Assembly: GCF_002803515.1 (NCBI RefSeq)
Contig: NZ_PHQX01000003.1
Location: 163,175-227,174, forward strand
Reading direction: 5' to 3'
Length of the DNA stretch: 64,000 nucleotides
Source of the DNA: Stenotrophomonas lactitubi
GTDB taxonomy: Bacteria > Pseudomonadota > Gammaproteobacteria > Xanthomonadales > Xanthomonadaceae
Positions 32,692 to 40,856 of this stretch are shown here, piece by piece; within the stretch, counting starts at the first letter, position 1, and every line of letters starts with the position of its first letter. Made by a program: the position numbers and the translations under genes. The notes beneath the pieces are model-generated. The model was not told the DNA's origin and did not search any database. It was given only the letters and a program-made list of their open reading frames with translations.

Positions 32692-33819
32692 TCAGAACCC
32701 GTGGGTAATGCTCGGCGCGCCGGCCGAGAAGTCCGCATAGGGATCATGCTCGCCGCTGCCGCCTTCGGACAGGCGGAACTTCAGCGCCAGCCCATCGCGT
32801 GAGTCGGCCGCACGCAGTGCCTCTTCCTGGTCGATGGTGCCGTTCTTGGCCAGACGGAACAGGCACTGGTCGAAGCTCTCCATGCCTTCTTCCAGCGACG
32901 CCTCCATTGCTGCCTTGATCTCGTGCACCTGGCCGCGACGCAGCAGGTCGCGGATCATCGGCGTGTTGATCAGCACTTCGGTGGCCGGCAGGCGGCGCCC
33001 CTCCTTGTTCTTCACCAGGCGCTGGCTGACCACCGCACGCAGGTTCAGCGCCAGGTTCATCAGCACGTTCTTGTGCGCGCTTTCCGGGAAGAAGTTGAGG
33101 ATGCGCTCGATGGTCTGGTCGGCGTTGTTGGAATGCAGGGTGGCCAGGCACAGGTGGCCGGTTTCGGCGAAGGCGATCGCCGCCTCCATCGTTTCCGCAT
33201 CCAGGATCTCGCCGATCAGGATCACGTCGGGTGCTTCACGCATCGCATTCTTCAGCGCGTCGTGGAAGGTGTGGGTATCGAGCCCGACCTCGCGCTGGTT
33301 CACGATCGACATCTTGTGCTTGTGCAGGTACTCGATCGGGTCCTCGATGGTGAGGATGTGACCGGTGGTGGTGCTGTTGCGGTGATCGATCATCGACGCC
33401 AGCGAGGTGGACTTGCCGGAGCCGGTGGACCCCACCACCAGCACCAGCCCGCGCGGAGTCATGATGACGTCCTTCAGCACCTGCGGCAGGTTGAGCTCTT
33501 CGATGCTCGGAATCCGGCTGCGGATGGCGCGGATGACCATGCCCACTTCACCGCGCTGCTTGAACACGTTGACGCGGAAACGCCCGGCATCGGCCAGGGC
33601 GATGGCCATGTTGAGCTCCAGCTCGCGCTCGAACTGGGGCACCTGGCCCTCGTCCATCAGCGAGTAGGCGATTTTCTTCACCATTCCCGGCGGCAGGCCG
33701 GTATTGCCGAGCGGATACAGCTTGCCCTCGATCTTGATGTAGACCGGCGCGCCGGTGGTCAAGAACATGTCCGAAGCGTTCTTTTCGGTCATCAGCTTCA
33801 GGAAGTAGCCGATATCCAT
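32692..33819 (-). CDS. pilU: Twitching motility ATPase PilU
   Basis: 375 residues from the ATG at 33819 (MDIGYFLKLMTEKNASDMFL). It is a PilT-like retraction ATPase: Walker A GSTGSGKST, Asp-box TIEDPIEYLH, Walker B region DVILIGEILDAETMEAAIAF, and the His-box HLCLATLHSNNADQTIERI. The Walker B GEILD (PilT has GEMRD) and the extended C-terminus (SGEHDPYADFSAGAPS) point to PilU rather than PilT. It assists type IV pilus retraction at the inner membrane. pilT, its usual neighbour, is not next to it; upstream lies a divergent OmpA-like operon. Confidence 0.92.
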   Translation of the reverse strand: MDIGYFLKLMTEKNASDMFLTTGAPVYIKIEGKLYPLGNTGLPPGMVKKIAYSLMDEGQVPQFERELELNMAIALADAGRFRVNVFKQRGEVGMVIRAIRSRIPSIEELNLPQVLKDVIMTPRGLVLVVGSTGSGKSTSLASMIDHRNSTTTGHILTIEDPIEYLHKHKMSIVNQREVGLDTHTFHDALKNAMREAPDVILIGEILDAETMEAAIAFAETGHLCLATLHSNNADQTIERILNFFPESAHKNVLMNLALNLRAVVSQRLVKNKEGRRLPATEVLINTPMIRDLLRRGQVHEIKAAMEASLEEGMESFDQCLFRLAKNGTIDQEEALRAADSRDGLALKFRLSEGGSGEHDPYADFSAGAPSITHGF

Positions 33820-33916
33820 TGCGAATTTTCCCCAACGAAACTGCCGGTGCCCGTTGCAAGCACGGTACCGGCTTGACGACAATGGCCGCGAACCGACAAC
33901 CGGTACGGCCTCCCCA

Positions 33917-34306
33917 ATGAAACGACTTAGCTTCGCACGAATGCGCCACAGCCTGTATGTGATGGCGTTTGCATTCGCACTCTCTGCCCCCGCCTGGGCG
34001 CAGGACGGCGCGTTGGAACTGGCGCAGGCCCGGCAGGCGGTGGATAAAGCCACCCAGGCCGATGCCGACCAGTACGCCCCGGACCTGATCGGGCTGGCCC
34101 GCCAGGGACTGGAGCAGGCCCAGCGTGCCGCAGGCGACCGCCGCGAGCGCAAGAACGCACCGGCCATGGCCCTGCGCGCTGCCGTTGACGCCGATCTGGC
34201 CCGCGCCCGCAGCGAGGAAGCCACGGCGACCGCACAGCTGCAGCTGCGCCGCAACGAGGTCAACCAGCTGCAACGCCAGTTGTCGACCGGGGAGGACCGC
34301 CGATGA
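33917..34306 (+). CDS. DUF4398-type exported small protein
   Basis: 129 residues with a signal peptide (about residues 1-28, ending APAWAQ). The mature part is almost wholly helical and alanine/glutamine-rich: LELAQARQAVDKATQADADQ and LIGLARQGLEQAQRAAGDRR, as in DUF4398 proteins, which are periplasmic and often precede OmpA-like genes. The TGA overlaps the ATG of the next gene (ATGA), so both are co-translated. The function is unknown; pairing with an OmpA-domain protein suggests cell-envelope structure. Confidence 0.85.
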   Translation: MKRLSFARMRHSLYVMAFAFALSAPAWAQDGALELAQARQAVDKATQADADQYAPDLIGLARQGLEQAQRAAGDRRERKNAPAMALRAAVDADLARARSEEATATAQLQLRRNEVNQLQRQLSTGEDRR

Positions 34307-35187
34307 AGACGATCTCCGCCCTGACCCTGGCCACACTGCTGGCCCTGCCGACGCTGGCCCTGGCCGCGGACAACCCGATGGTCGGCCAGCTGAGCCAGCG
34401 CCTGCTGTCGATCCAGGCCAATCCGGACACCGCCGAGCTGGGCGCCTTCGAGCGCATGCAGGCGCAGCAGGCCATTGCGACCCTGGAGAAGGCCAAGCGC
34501 CGCGACCAGGAACTGGCTACCTATCTGGCCGAGCGCCGGGTCGAGATCGCCGAGACCGCCGTGCGGGCTGCGCTGGCCGCGCGCGAGGTGGACCGTCTGG
34601 AACGCACCCGCAGCGACCTGCTGATCGAAGCCAGCCGCCGCGATGCCGCCCGCGCCCGCCAGGAAGCCGAGCAGCTGCGCATGCAGGCGCAGATGCAGGC
34701 AGAAGAGGCCGAACGCCTGCGCCAGGCGGCCGAGGCCGAGACCCTGGCCCGCCAGGATGCCGAAAACGCCCTGACCAGCGTGGCCGGCAAGCAGCAGCAG
34801 CGCCTCAGCTCGGCCCAGCAGAACGCGGCCAAGCTGGCCCGTGAGGAAGCCGAGCTGGTGTCCGGGCAGAAGCTGCCGGGCTCGAAGTTCGATGGGCGCG
34901 GCGAGGTCTTCACCTTTGCCGGTGACGCCTACGCTGCCGGGGCCTCGAGCCTGTCCGGTGGCGCCCGCAACCAGGCCAAGGCCCTGGCCGAGTACGTGAA
35001 CATCGGCAAGAAGGGCAGGATCCGCATCGAGGCCTACGACAGTGCCAATGGCGTAGGCCAGAAGCGCGCCGAGGCACTGCGCGACGCGCTGGTCTCGGCC
35101 GGCGTCGCCAGCAGCCGGATCCAGGTCGCTGGCAAGAAGGCCGCTTCGACCCGGGCCCGCTCGGCCGAGGTCGTGATCGCCCCGTAA
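34303..35187 (+). CDS. OmpA-family protein with coiled coil
   Basis: 294 residues. A signal peptide (about 1-21) is followed by a long alanine/glutamate/arginine-rich coiled coil (about 60-180, rich in RQEAEQLRMQAQMQAEEAER-type heptads), then an OmpA C-terminal peptidoglycan-binding domain (GRIRIEAYDSANGVGQKRAE, AGVASSRIQVAG). The coiled coil probably spans the periplasm while the OmpA domain grips peptidoglycan. It is coupled to the DUF4398 gene and the two form an operon ended by the terminator at 35232. Confidence 0.88.
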   Translation: MKTISALTLATLLALPTLALAADNPMVGQLSQRLLSIQANPDTAELGAFERMQAQQAIATLEKAKRRDQELATYLAERRVEIAETAVRAALAAREVDRLERTRSDLLIEASRRDAARARQEAEQLRMQAQMQAEEAERLRQAAEAETLARQDAENALTSVAGKQQQRLSSAQQNAAKLAREEAELVSGQKLPGSKFDGRGEVFTFAGDAYAAGASSLSGGARNQAKALAEYVNIGKKGRIRIEAYDSANGVGQKRAEALRDALVSAGVASSRIQVAGKKAASTRARSAEVVIAP

Positions 35188-35231
35188 TTGCTTGATATCG
35201 TTTGTTTTTCGTTGTGTTGAGTATTCAGCCT

Positions 35232-35262
35232 GAACCCCGCCTCGGCGGGGTTCGGTCTTTTT
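35232..35262 (+). terminator. Rho-independent terminator after the OmpA-like gene
   Basis: GAACCCCGCC-TC-GGCGGGGTTC (35232-35253) forms a 10-base-pair stem, followed by GGTC and five T residues (35258-35262). Confidence 0.9.
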
Positions 35263-35273
35263 GCCGCAGGGGC

Positions 35274-35302
35274 TTGAACCCGGTCCAGAGCAAGCGTAGG
35301 GT
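35274..35302 (+). promoter_or_regulatory. Promoter TTGAAC-17-TAGGGT
   Basis: The -35 (35274-35279) and -10 (35297-35302) boxes have ideal spacing. The promoter lies just after the terminator and would drive the small reading frame at 35354 and the YdcH-like gene. Confidence 0.45.
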
Positions 35303-35353
35303 CAATTGTCCGGGACGCAATAACGCGGACCGGACGATGGGAGGGCCGGGCCG

Positions 35354-35518
35354 ATGCAAGCAGGGCGCGAACCGCAGCAGATCGACGTGCGCAGGCCAGT
35401 GCCGCATGTCGTTGTGGGCACCCATGTGGGCATCGACCGGCACTCCTCCATGAACAACGCCCCGTGCCTTGCGGCCGGGGCGTTCGTGTATCTGTCGAAG
35501 GAGGTCCATCATGTTTGA
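35354..35518 (+). CDS. Small reading frame (54 aa) overlapping the YdcH-like gene, unrecognised
   Basis: ATG at 35354 with GGGAGGG eight bases upstream (35339-35345) opens a 54-codon frame, MQAGREPQQIDVRRPVPHVV onward, ending HHV-stop. Its last eight bases overlap the start of the next gene, and its 3' end carries that gene's ribosome site, an arrangement suiting translational coupling. Third codon positions are GC-rich as in neighbouring genes. A GCCCCG/CGGGGC hairpin lies inside it. I recognise no family; it could be a leader frame or chance. Confidence 0.35.
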   Translation: MQAGREPQQIDVRRPVPHVVVGTHVGIDRHSSMNNAPCLAAGAFVYLSKEVHHV

Positions 35519-35747
35519 AGATCAGCCCCAGAGCGAGATCGACGCCCGTCGCGCGCGCGATCCGGAGTTCCGGGCACTCCATGACCAGCACCGCAAGTTG
35601 AACAAGAAGTGCATGGATGCGGAGTTGGGTGTACTCCCGATCGATGATGTCACCCTGGGTCGAATGAAGCGCGAGAAGCTGCTGGCCAAGCAACGCCTTC
35701 TGCGAATGTATGAAACACCGCTCGCAACGTCGTCCCCCACGCATTGA
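35511..35747 (+). CDS. YdcH-family (DUF465) small protein
   Basis: 78 residues, preceded by a near-perfect ribosome site AAGGAGGT (35498-35505). The body (EFRALHDQHRKLNKKCMDAE, then IDDVTLGRMKREKLLAKQRL) is the conserved two-helix DUF465/YdcH unit, in which the closing KREKLLAKQRL element is diagnostic. Members are cytoplasmic and of unknown function. A 12-base-pair hairpin CCAAGGCACCAC/GTGGTGCCTTGG (35848-35876) without a T-run follows and may end the transcript. Confidence 0.85.
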   Translation: MFEDQPQSEIDARRARDPEFRALHDQHRKLNKKCMDAELGVLPIDDVTLGRMKREKLLAKQRLLRMYETPLATSSPTH

Positions 35748-35980
35748 CGCACCCCTGTCGTGCCCGGAATGGCATGACCCGGCCATCGATGGCCCCGCCA
35801 GGCACTCCTGACCTGGCAACGCGGCGCCGCTGAACGCCGGCGTCGCGCCAAGGCACCACACGCGGTGGTGCCTTGGCCCTGCAGGCACGTCCCCCGATGC
35901 GGGCGGTACCGGTCTCCTCGTCGATCCGGGGCCGTCCGCATCCCTTTTTCCGCGGTCCGCCGCCTTGGCATCGAACCGGC

Positions 35981-36009
35981 CTGACTTTCGTCGCCATCCG
36001 TCGGATAAT
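35981..36009 (+). promoter_or_regulatory. Promoter CTGACT-17-GATAAT for the cystathionine beta-synthase gene
   Basis: CTGACT at 35981-35986 and GATAAT at 36004-36009 with a 17-base spacer, 41 bases before the start codon. Confidence 0.55.
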
Positions 36010-36050
36010 CATCGGTCCGGCCCTGCGTGGCGCGAACCGAAGTCCCCCGA

Positions 36051-37421
36051 ATGCCCATCCATTCTTCCGTCCTCGAACTCATCGGCCAGACCCCGATCGT
36101 CAAGGCCCAGCGCCTGGATGCCGGCGTCTGCGAGCTCTACCTGAAGCTCGAAAGCGCCAACCCGGGCGGATCGATCAAGGATCGCATCGGCCTGTCGATG
36201 ATCGAGGCGGCAGAAAAGCGCGGCGACCTGAAGCCCGGCGCCACCCTGGTCGAAGGCACCGCCGGCAACACCGGCCTGGGCCTGGCACTGGTGGCCCAGC
36301 AGAAGGGCTACAAGCTGATCCTGGTGGTGCCGGACAAGATGAGCCGGGAGAAGATCTTCAACCTGAAGGCGATGGGTGCCGAAGTGCGCCTGACCCGCTC
36401 GGACGTGGCCAAGGGCCACCCGGAGTACTACCAGGACCTGGCCAAGACCATCGCCGAGCAGACCCCGGGCGCGTACTTCATCAACCAGTTCGGCAACCCG
36501 GACAACCCGGCCGCACACGAATTCGGCACCGGCCCGGAGATCCTCGAGCAGATGGGCGGCGATCTGGATGCCATCGTGTTCGGCTGCGGCAGCTCCGGCA
36601 CCATGACCGGCCTGTCGCGCGCCTTCGCCACGCTGTCGCCGAAGACCGAGCTGGTGCTGGCCGACCCGGTCGGCTCGATCCTGGCCGAATACATCAACGA
36701 CGGCGTGCTCAACGACAAGTCGGGCAGCTGGCTGGTGGAAGGCATCGGCGAGGACTTCCTGCCTTCGATCTCCGATTTCAGCCGCGTCACCAAGGCCTAT
36801 GCCATCACCGACGCCGAGAGCTTCCACACCGCGCGCGAGCTGCTGGCCAAGGAGGGCGTCCTTGGCGGCTCTTCCACCGGCACCCTGCTGGCGGCGGCGC
36901 TGAAGTACTGCAAGGCGCAGACCACGCCGAAGAAGGTGCTGGTGCTGGTGCCGGATACCGGCAACAAGTACCTGTCGAAGATGTACAACGACTACTGGAT
37001 GCTGGACAACGGCTTCCTGCAGCGCCCGCAGCACGGTGATCTCCGCGACCTGATCCTGCGCCCGTATGGCCAGCGCGACACCGTGGTGATCGGCCCGAAC
37101 GACCTGCTGACCACCGCCTACCAGCGCATGAAGCTGTACGACGTGTCGCAGCTGCCGGTGATGGATGGCGACCAGCTGGTCGGCATCGTCGACGAAAGCG
37201 ACGTGCTGCTGCATGTCTATGGCGATGAAGCACGCTTCCGCGACCCGGTGGCCACCGCCATGGTCAGCAAGCTGGACCGCCTGGATGTGAAGTCGCCCAT
37301 CGAGGCGCTGCTGCCGGTGTTCGACCGTGGCCAGGTGGCCATCGTGATGGACGGTGATGCCTTCCTCGGCCTGATCACCCGCATCGATCTGCTGAATTAC
37401 CTGCGTCGGCGCGTTCAGTAA
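36051..37421 (+). CDS. Cystathionine beta-synthase
   Basis: 456 residues from the ATG at 36051 (MPIHSSVLELIGQTPIVKAQ). The PLP lysine is Lys43 in NPGGSIKDRIG; phosphate- and substrate-binding loops read EGTAGNTGLGLA and GCGSSGTMTG. A pair of CBS domains occupies about residues 335-456 (VVIGPNDLLTTAYQRM, SQLPVMDGDQLVGIVDESD, LGLITRIDLL), so this is the regulated cystathionine beta-synthase form rather than CysK. It condenses serine (or acetylserine) with homocysteine. The gamma-lyase/synthase gene follows 123 bases later, completing transsulfuration. Confidence 0.92.
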   Translation: MPIHSSVLELIGQTPIVKAQRLDAGVCELYLKLESANPGGSIKDRIGLSMIEAAEKRGDLKPGATLVEGTAGNTGLGLALVAQQKGYKLILVVPDKMSREKIFNLKAMGAEVRLTRSDVAKGHPEYYQDLAKTIAEQTPGAYFINQFGNPDNPAAHEFGTGPEILEQMGGDLDAIVFGCGSSGTMTGLSRAFATLSPKTELVLADPVGSILAEYINDGVLNDKSGSWLVEGIGEDFLPSISDFSRVTKAYAITDAESFHTARELLAKEGVLGGSSTGTLLAAALKYCKAQTTPKKVLVLVPDTGNKYLSKMYNDYWMLDNGFLQRPQHGDLRDLILRPYGQRDTVVIGPNDLLTTAYQRMKLYDVSQLPVMDGDQLVGIVDESDVLLHVYGDEARFRDPVATAMVSKLDRLDVKSPIEALLPVFDRGQVAIVMDGDAFLGLITRIDLLNYLRRRVQ

Positions 37422-37544
37422 GGCGTTTATCGCCGCAGATCGCTGCTGAATCCCGGTTTATCCGCGTCAAAGCTCGTTAAGGCCGCGCTGATAGACTCCC
37501 GCTCCTTCGACGGCGCCGGTCATCGGCGCCAATCAGGAAACGAC

Positions 37545-38717
37545 ATGTCCAACGCTTCTTCCCCGGACCGCGCGCTGGCGCTGGCCACCCTGGCCATCCA
37601 TGGCGGCCAGTCGCCCGACCCGAGCACCGGCGCGGTGATGCCGCCGATCTACGCCACCTCGACCTATGCGCAGTCCAGTCCGGGCGAGCACCAGGGCTTC
37701 GAGTACTCGCGCACGCACAATCCGACCCGCTTCGCCTACGAGCGTTGTGTGGCCTCGCTGGAAGGCGGCACCCGCGGCTTCGCCTTTGCGTCGGGAATGG
37801 CCGCCAGTTCGACGGTGATCGAACTGCTGGATGCCGGCAGCCACGTGGTGGCGATGGACGACATCTATGGCGGCAGCTTCCGCCTGTTCGAGCGTGTGCG
37901 TCGCCGCACAGCCGCACTGGATTTCAGCTTTGTCGACCTGACCGATCTGGCGGCGTTTGAAGCGTCCATCACGTCGAAGACGAAGATGGTGTGGATCGAG
38001 ACCCCCACCAACCCGATGCTGAAGATCGTCGACATCGCTGCGGTCGCCGCCATCGCCAAGCGCCATGGCCTGATCGTGGTGGTCGACAACACCTTCGCCT
38101 CGCCGATGCTGCAGCGTCCGCTGGAGCTGGGCGCGGACCTGGTGCTGCACTCGGCCACCAAGTACCTCAATGGCCACTCGGACATGGTCGGTGGCATGGT
38201 CGTGGTCGGTGACAACGCCGAACTGGCCGAGCAGATGGCCTTCCTGCAGAACTCGGTGGGTGGCGTGCAGGGCCCGTTCGACAGCTTCCTGGCGCTGCGC
38301 GGCCTGAAGACCCTGCCGCTGCGCATGAAGGCGCACTGCGCCAACGCGATGGCGCTGGCACAGTGGCTGGAAAAGCACCCGGCGGTGGAAAAGGTGATCT
38401 ACCCGGGCCTGGCCTCGCACCCGCAGCATGCGCTGGCGGGCAAGCAGATGGCCGGCTACGGCGGCATCGTCTCGATCGTGCTGAAGGGTGGTTTCGAGGC
38501 CGCCAAGCGCTTCTGCGAGAAGACCGAGCTGTTCACCCTGGCCGAGTCGCTGGGCGGCGTGGAAAGCCTGGTGAACCACCCGGCGGTGATGACCCATGCC
38601 TCGATCCCGGTGGCACGTCGCGAGCAGCTGGGCATCAGCGATGCGCTGGTGCGGTTGAGCGTGGGTGTCGAGGACCTGGGGGATCTGCAGGTGGATCTGG
38701 AACGGGCGCTGGGTTGA
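37545..38717 (+). CDS. metB: Cystathionine gamma-lyase / gamma-synthase
   Basis: 390 residues of the Cys/Met PLP family: YSRTHNPTRFAYERCVASLE, SGMAASST, VDNTFASPMLQRPLELGADL and the PLP-lysine motif HSATKYLNGHSDMVGG (Lys206). Gamma-lyase and gamma-synthase cannot be told apart by motif; the preceding cystathionine beta-synthase favours the lyase role, while xanthomonads call the gene at this position metB. A GGCGCC-GTCAT-type hairpin (37512-37530) lies just before its ribosome site. The first O-antigen gene starts eight bases after its stop, so the cluster may be read from the metB promoter. It is the left boundary of the O-antigen locus. Confidence 0.9.
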   Translation: MSNASSPDRALALATLAIHGGQSPDPSTGAVMPPIYATSTYAQSSPGEHQGFEYSRTHNPTRFAYERCVASLEGGTRGFAFASGMAASSTVIELLDAGSHVVAMDDIYGGSFRLFERVRRRTAALDFSFVDLTDLAAFEASITSKTKMVWIETPTNPMLKIVDIAAVAAIAKRHGLIVVVDNTFASPMLQRPLELGADLVLHSATKYLNGHSDMVGGMVVVGDNAELAEQMAFLQNSVGGVQGPFDSFLALRGLKTLPLRMKAHCANAMALAQWLEKHPAVEKVIYPGLASHPQHALAGKQMAGYGGIVSIVLKGGFEAAKRFCEKTELFTLAESLGGVESLVNHPAVMTHASIPVARREQLGISDALVRLSVGVEDLGDLQVDLERALG

Positions 38718-38725
38718 GTCGCGCA

Positions 38726-40024
38726 ATGGCAGCCAACGGCGGGAGCGACGGGAAAGTTCGGCCATTGAGCCGGCTGGTCCGCGCCCTGCGCGCTCGCGTG
38801 GGGGGACTGCGCCGCTGGTGGTTGGCGCGCGGGCTGGAACAGGCGCGCTTTACGGCGTTGCCTGTGGGCAACGGGCGGGACGCGGCCGGGGATGCGCTGG
38901 TATTTCCTCCGACGGATCCGGCCTTGGGCCCGGGTGTCAATCTCTACGGTTACATCCATGGTCAGTTCGGCCTGGGACAGACCGCGCGGATGTATGCCCG
39001 TGCGTTGCTGGATGAGGGGTATCCGGTCGCCGTCAACGATGCCGGAATCGACATCGCGCATGCCTGCAATGACCAGAGTCTGTCCGACCAGCTGGGCCGT
39101 GGTGCCCCGTATCCGTATACCCTGGCCTTCGTGAACCCGGATCGGTTTTCAGAAATCGCTCCACGCCTGCCGCAGGATGCCTACACCATCGGATTCTGGT
39201 TCTGGGAACTGGATATCGTGCCCAGCGCATGGATGCACACATTGCAACAGGTCGACGAAGTCTGGGTGTCCACCAGTTTCGTCGAGGAAGCATTCAAGCG
39301 CGCGACCGACAAGCCGGTCATCCGCATTCCGCATCCGATCGTGCCGCAACCGGGCGCCGCTCTGCCACGATCGAGCTTCGGCCTGGACAGCGATGCATTC
39401 GTGTTCCTGTGCAGCTTCGACTTCAATTCGTCGATCCATCGCAAGAACCCTTGGGCCGTGCTGGCTGCGTTCCGCGCGGCATTCGACGGTGCGCCGGACA
39501 ACGTGCAGTTGATGATGAAGTGCAGCAATGGGTTCCGTTACCCGCAGCTGCTGCGTGAACTCCTCAAGCAGGCCGCCGGTGATCGACGCATACTGGTGCG
39601 CGACCAGGTGCTTGACGATGACCAGTTGCATGCATTGCAGGAAACGGCCGATGCCTATGTTTCGCTGCATCGCGCCGAAGGATTGGGCCTGGGCCTGGCC
39701 GAAAGCATGGCCCGGGGCAAGCCGGTGATCGCCACGGCATGGTCGGGAAATCTCGACTTCATGAACGATGGCAACAGCTGCCTGGTGCCTTTCCGCAAAA
39801 CGCCGATCGGGGCGGGGGAGTACCCCTTCGTCGACGGTGGCATGTGGGCCGAGGCTGACGTGCCTGCGGCGGCGGCGTGGATGGTCCGGCTCGTGCGTGA
39901 GCCCGGCCTGGCGCAGCGGATCGGTGCGCAGGCGCGCCGCGACATTCTGGAAACCATGAGCTTGCAGGCTGCCTCGACGGCGATGCAGGCACGATTGCAG
40001 TCTTTAGAACGACAAGAACGATGA
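38726..40024 (+). CDS. Glycosyltransferase, GT4-type
   Basis: 432 residues from the ATG at 38726; a TTG at 38714 overlapping the metB stop is an alternative. The protein shows NLYGYIHGQFGLGQTARMYA near the N-terminus, the LCSFDFNSSIHRKNPWA stretch, and the EX7E motif HRAEGLGLGLAESMARGKPV near the C-terminus, all typical of GT-B retaining glycosyltransferases of O-antigen clusters. The N-terminal 40 residues are arginine-rich and may touch the membrane. It is the first gene of the rightward O-antigen run. Sugar and linkage are unknown, GDP-D-rhamnose being a likely donor. Confidence 0.87.
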   Translation: MAANGGSDGKVRPLSRLVRALRARVGGLRRWWLARGLEQARFTALPVGNGRDAAGDALVFPPTDPALGPGVNLYGYIHGQFGLGQTARMYARALLDEGYPVAVNDAGIDIAHACNDQSLSDQLGRGAPYPYTLAFVNPDRFSEIAPRLPQDAYTIGFWFWELDIVPSAWMHTLQQVDEVWVSTSFVEEAFKRATDKPVIRIPHPIVPQPGAALPRSSFGLDSDAFVFLCSFDFNSSIHRKNPWAVLAAFRAAFDGAPDNVQLMMKCSNGFRYPQLLRELLKQAAGDRRILVRDQVLDDDQLHALQETADAYVSLHRAEGLGLGLAESMARGKPVIATAWSGNLDFMNDGNSCLVPFRKTPIGAGEYPFVDGGMWAEADVPAAAAWMVRLVREPGLAQRIGAQARRDILETMSLQAASTAMQARLQSLERQER

Positions 40025-40061
40025 ACGCAAGAACCACTTCCGCCGGGCACGAGGATTCGAC

Positions 40062-40856
40062 ATGTTGGGTATGCTGAAAGCCCTGTGGTACTACCGTTAC
40101 TTCATTTTCTCCTCGATCAAGAACGAGCTCAGGCTGCGCTTCATCCGCAGTCGGTTGGGTGCGTTGTGGATGATCATCCACCCGCTGATGCAGGTGCTGA
40201 TCTTTGCCACGATCCTGTCCGAGGTGTTGTCCGCCAAGCTGCCGGGCATCAATGACAAGTACGGGTATGCGCTTTACCTGATGTCCGGCACGCTGTGCTG
40301 GACGTTGTTTTCCGAGACCATCGGCAAGTCGGTGAACCTGTTCGTCGACAGCGGAAACTTGATGAAGAAGATGTCGTTCCCGCGTATCTGCCTGCCTTTC
40401 ATCGCCGGTGGAACGATGCTGGTGAACAACCTGTTGCTGCTGGTCGCCATTTTTGCCGTGTTTGCGGTGATGGGCCACATGCCCACCGCCGAAGTGCTGT
40501 GGCTGCCGGCGCTGATGCTGCTGACGCTGGGCTTCTCGATGTCGCTGGGTCTGCTGCTGGGCGTGCTCAATGTGTTCATGCGCGATATCGGCCAGGTTGT
40601 ACCTGTGGTCCTGCAGGCGTTGTTCTGGCTGACCCCGATCGTCTACCACATCACCATCCTGCCCGAGCGCGTGCAGACGATCTTCCGACTCAACCCCTTG
40701 CTGCCACTGGTGACCAGCTACCAGAACGTTCTGGTCTTCGACAAGCCGCCGGTCTGGGGCGATCTGATGTGGCTGATGGTTGCCACGCTGGTACTGGCTC
40801 TGGCCTCGCTGGTGATGTTCCGTCGTGCCAGCCCGGAAATGGTGGATGCGCTATGA
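40062..40856 (+). CDS. wzm: O-antigen ABC transporter permease
   Basis: 264 residues with six predicted membrane helices, the ABC-2 permease layout. Wording such as SRLGALWMIIHPLMQVLIFA, SGTLCWTLFSETI and FWLTPIVYH is typical of Wzm proteins that export O-antigen or teichoic acid linked to undecaprenyl phosphate. The stop overlaps the start of wzt (ATGA). Together they flip the completed polymer across the inner membrane, so this O-antigen follows the ABC-transporter route; no wzx or wzy was seen. Confidence 0.93.
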   Translation: MLGMLKALWYYRYFIFSSIKNELRLRFIRSRLGALWMIIHPLMQVLIFATILSEVLSAKLPGINDKYGYALYLMSGTLCWTLFSETIGKSVNLFVDSGNLMKKMSFPRICLPFIAGGTMLVNNLLLLVAIFAVFAVMGHMPTAEVLWLPALMLLTLGFSMSLGLLLGVLNVFMRDIGQVVPVVLQALFWLTPIVYHITILPERVQTIFRLNPLLPLVTSYQNVLVFDKPPVWGDLMWLMVATLVLALASLVMFRRASPEMVDAL

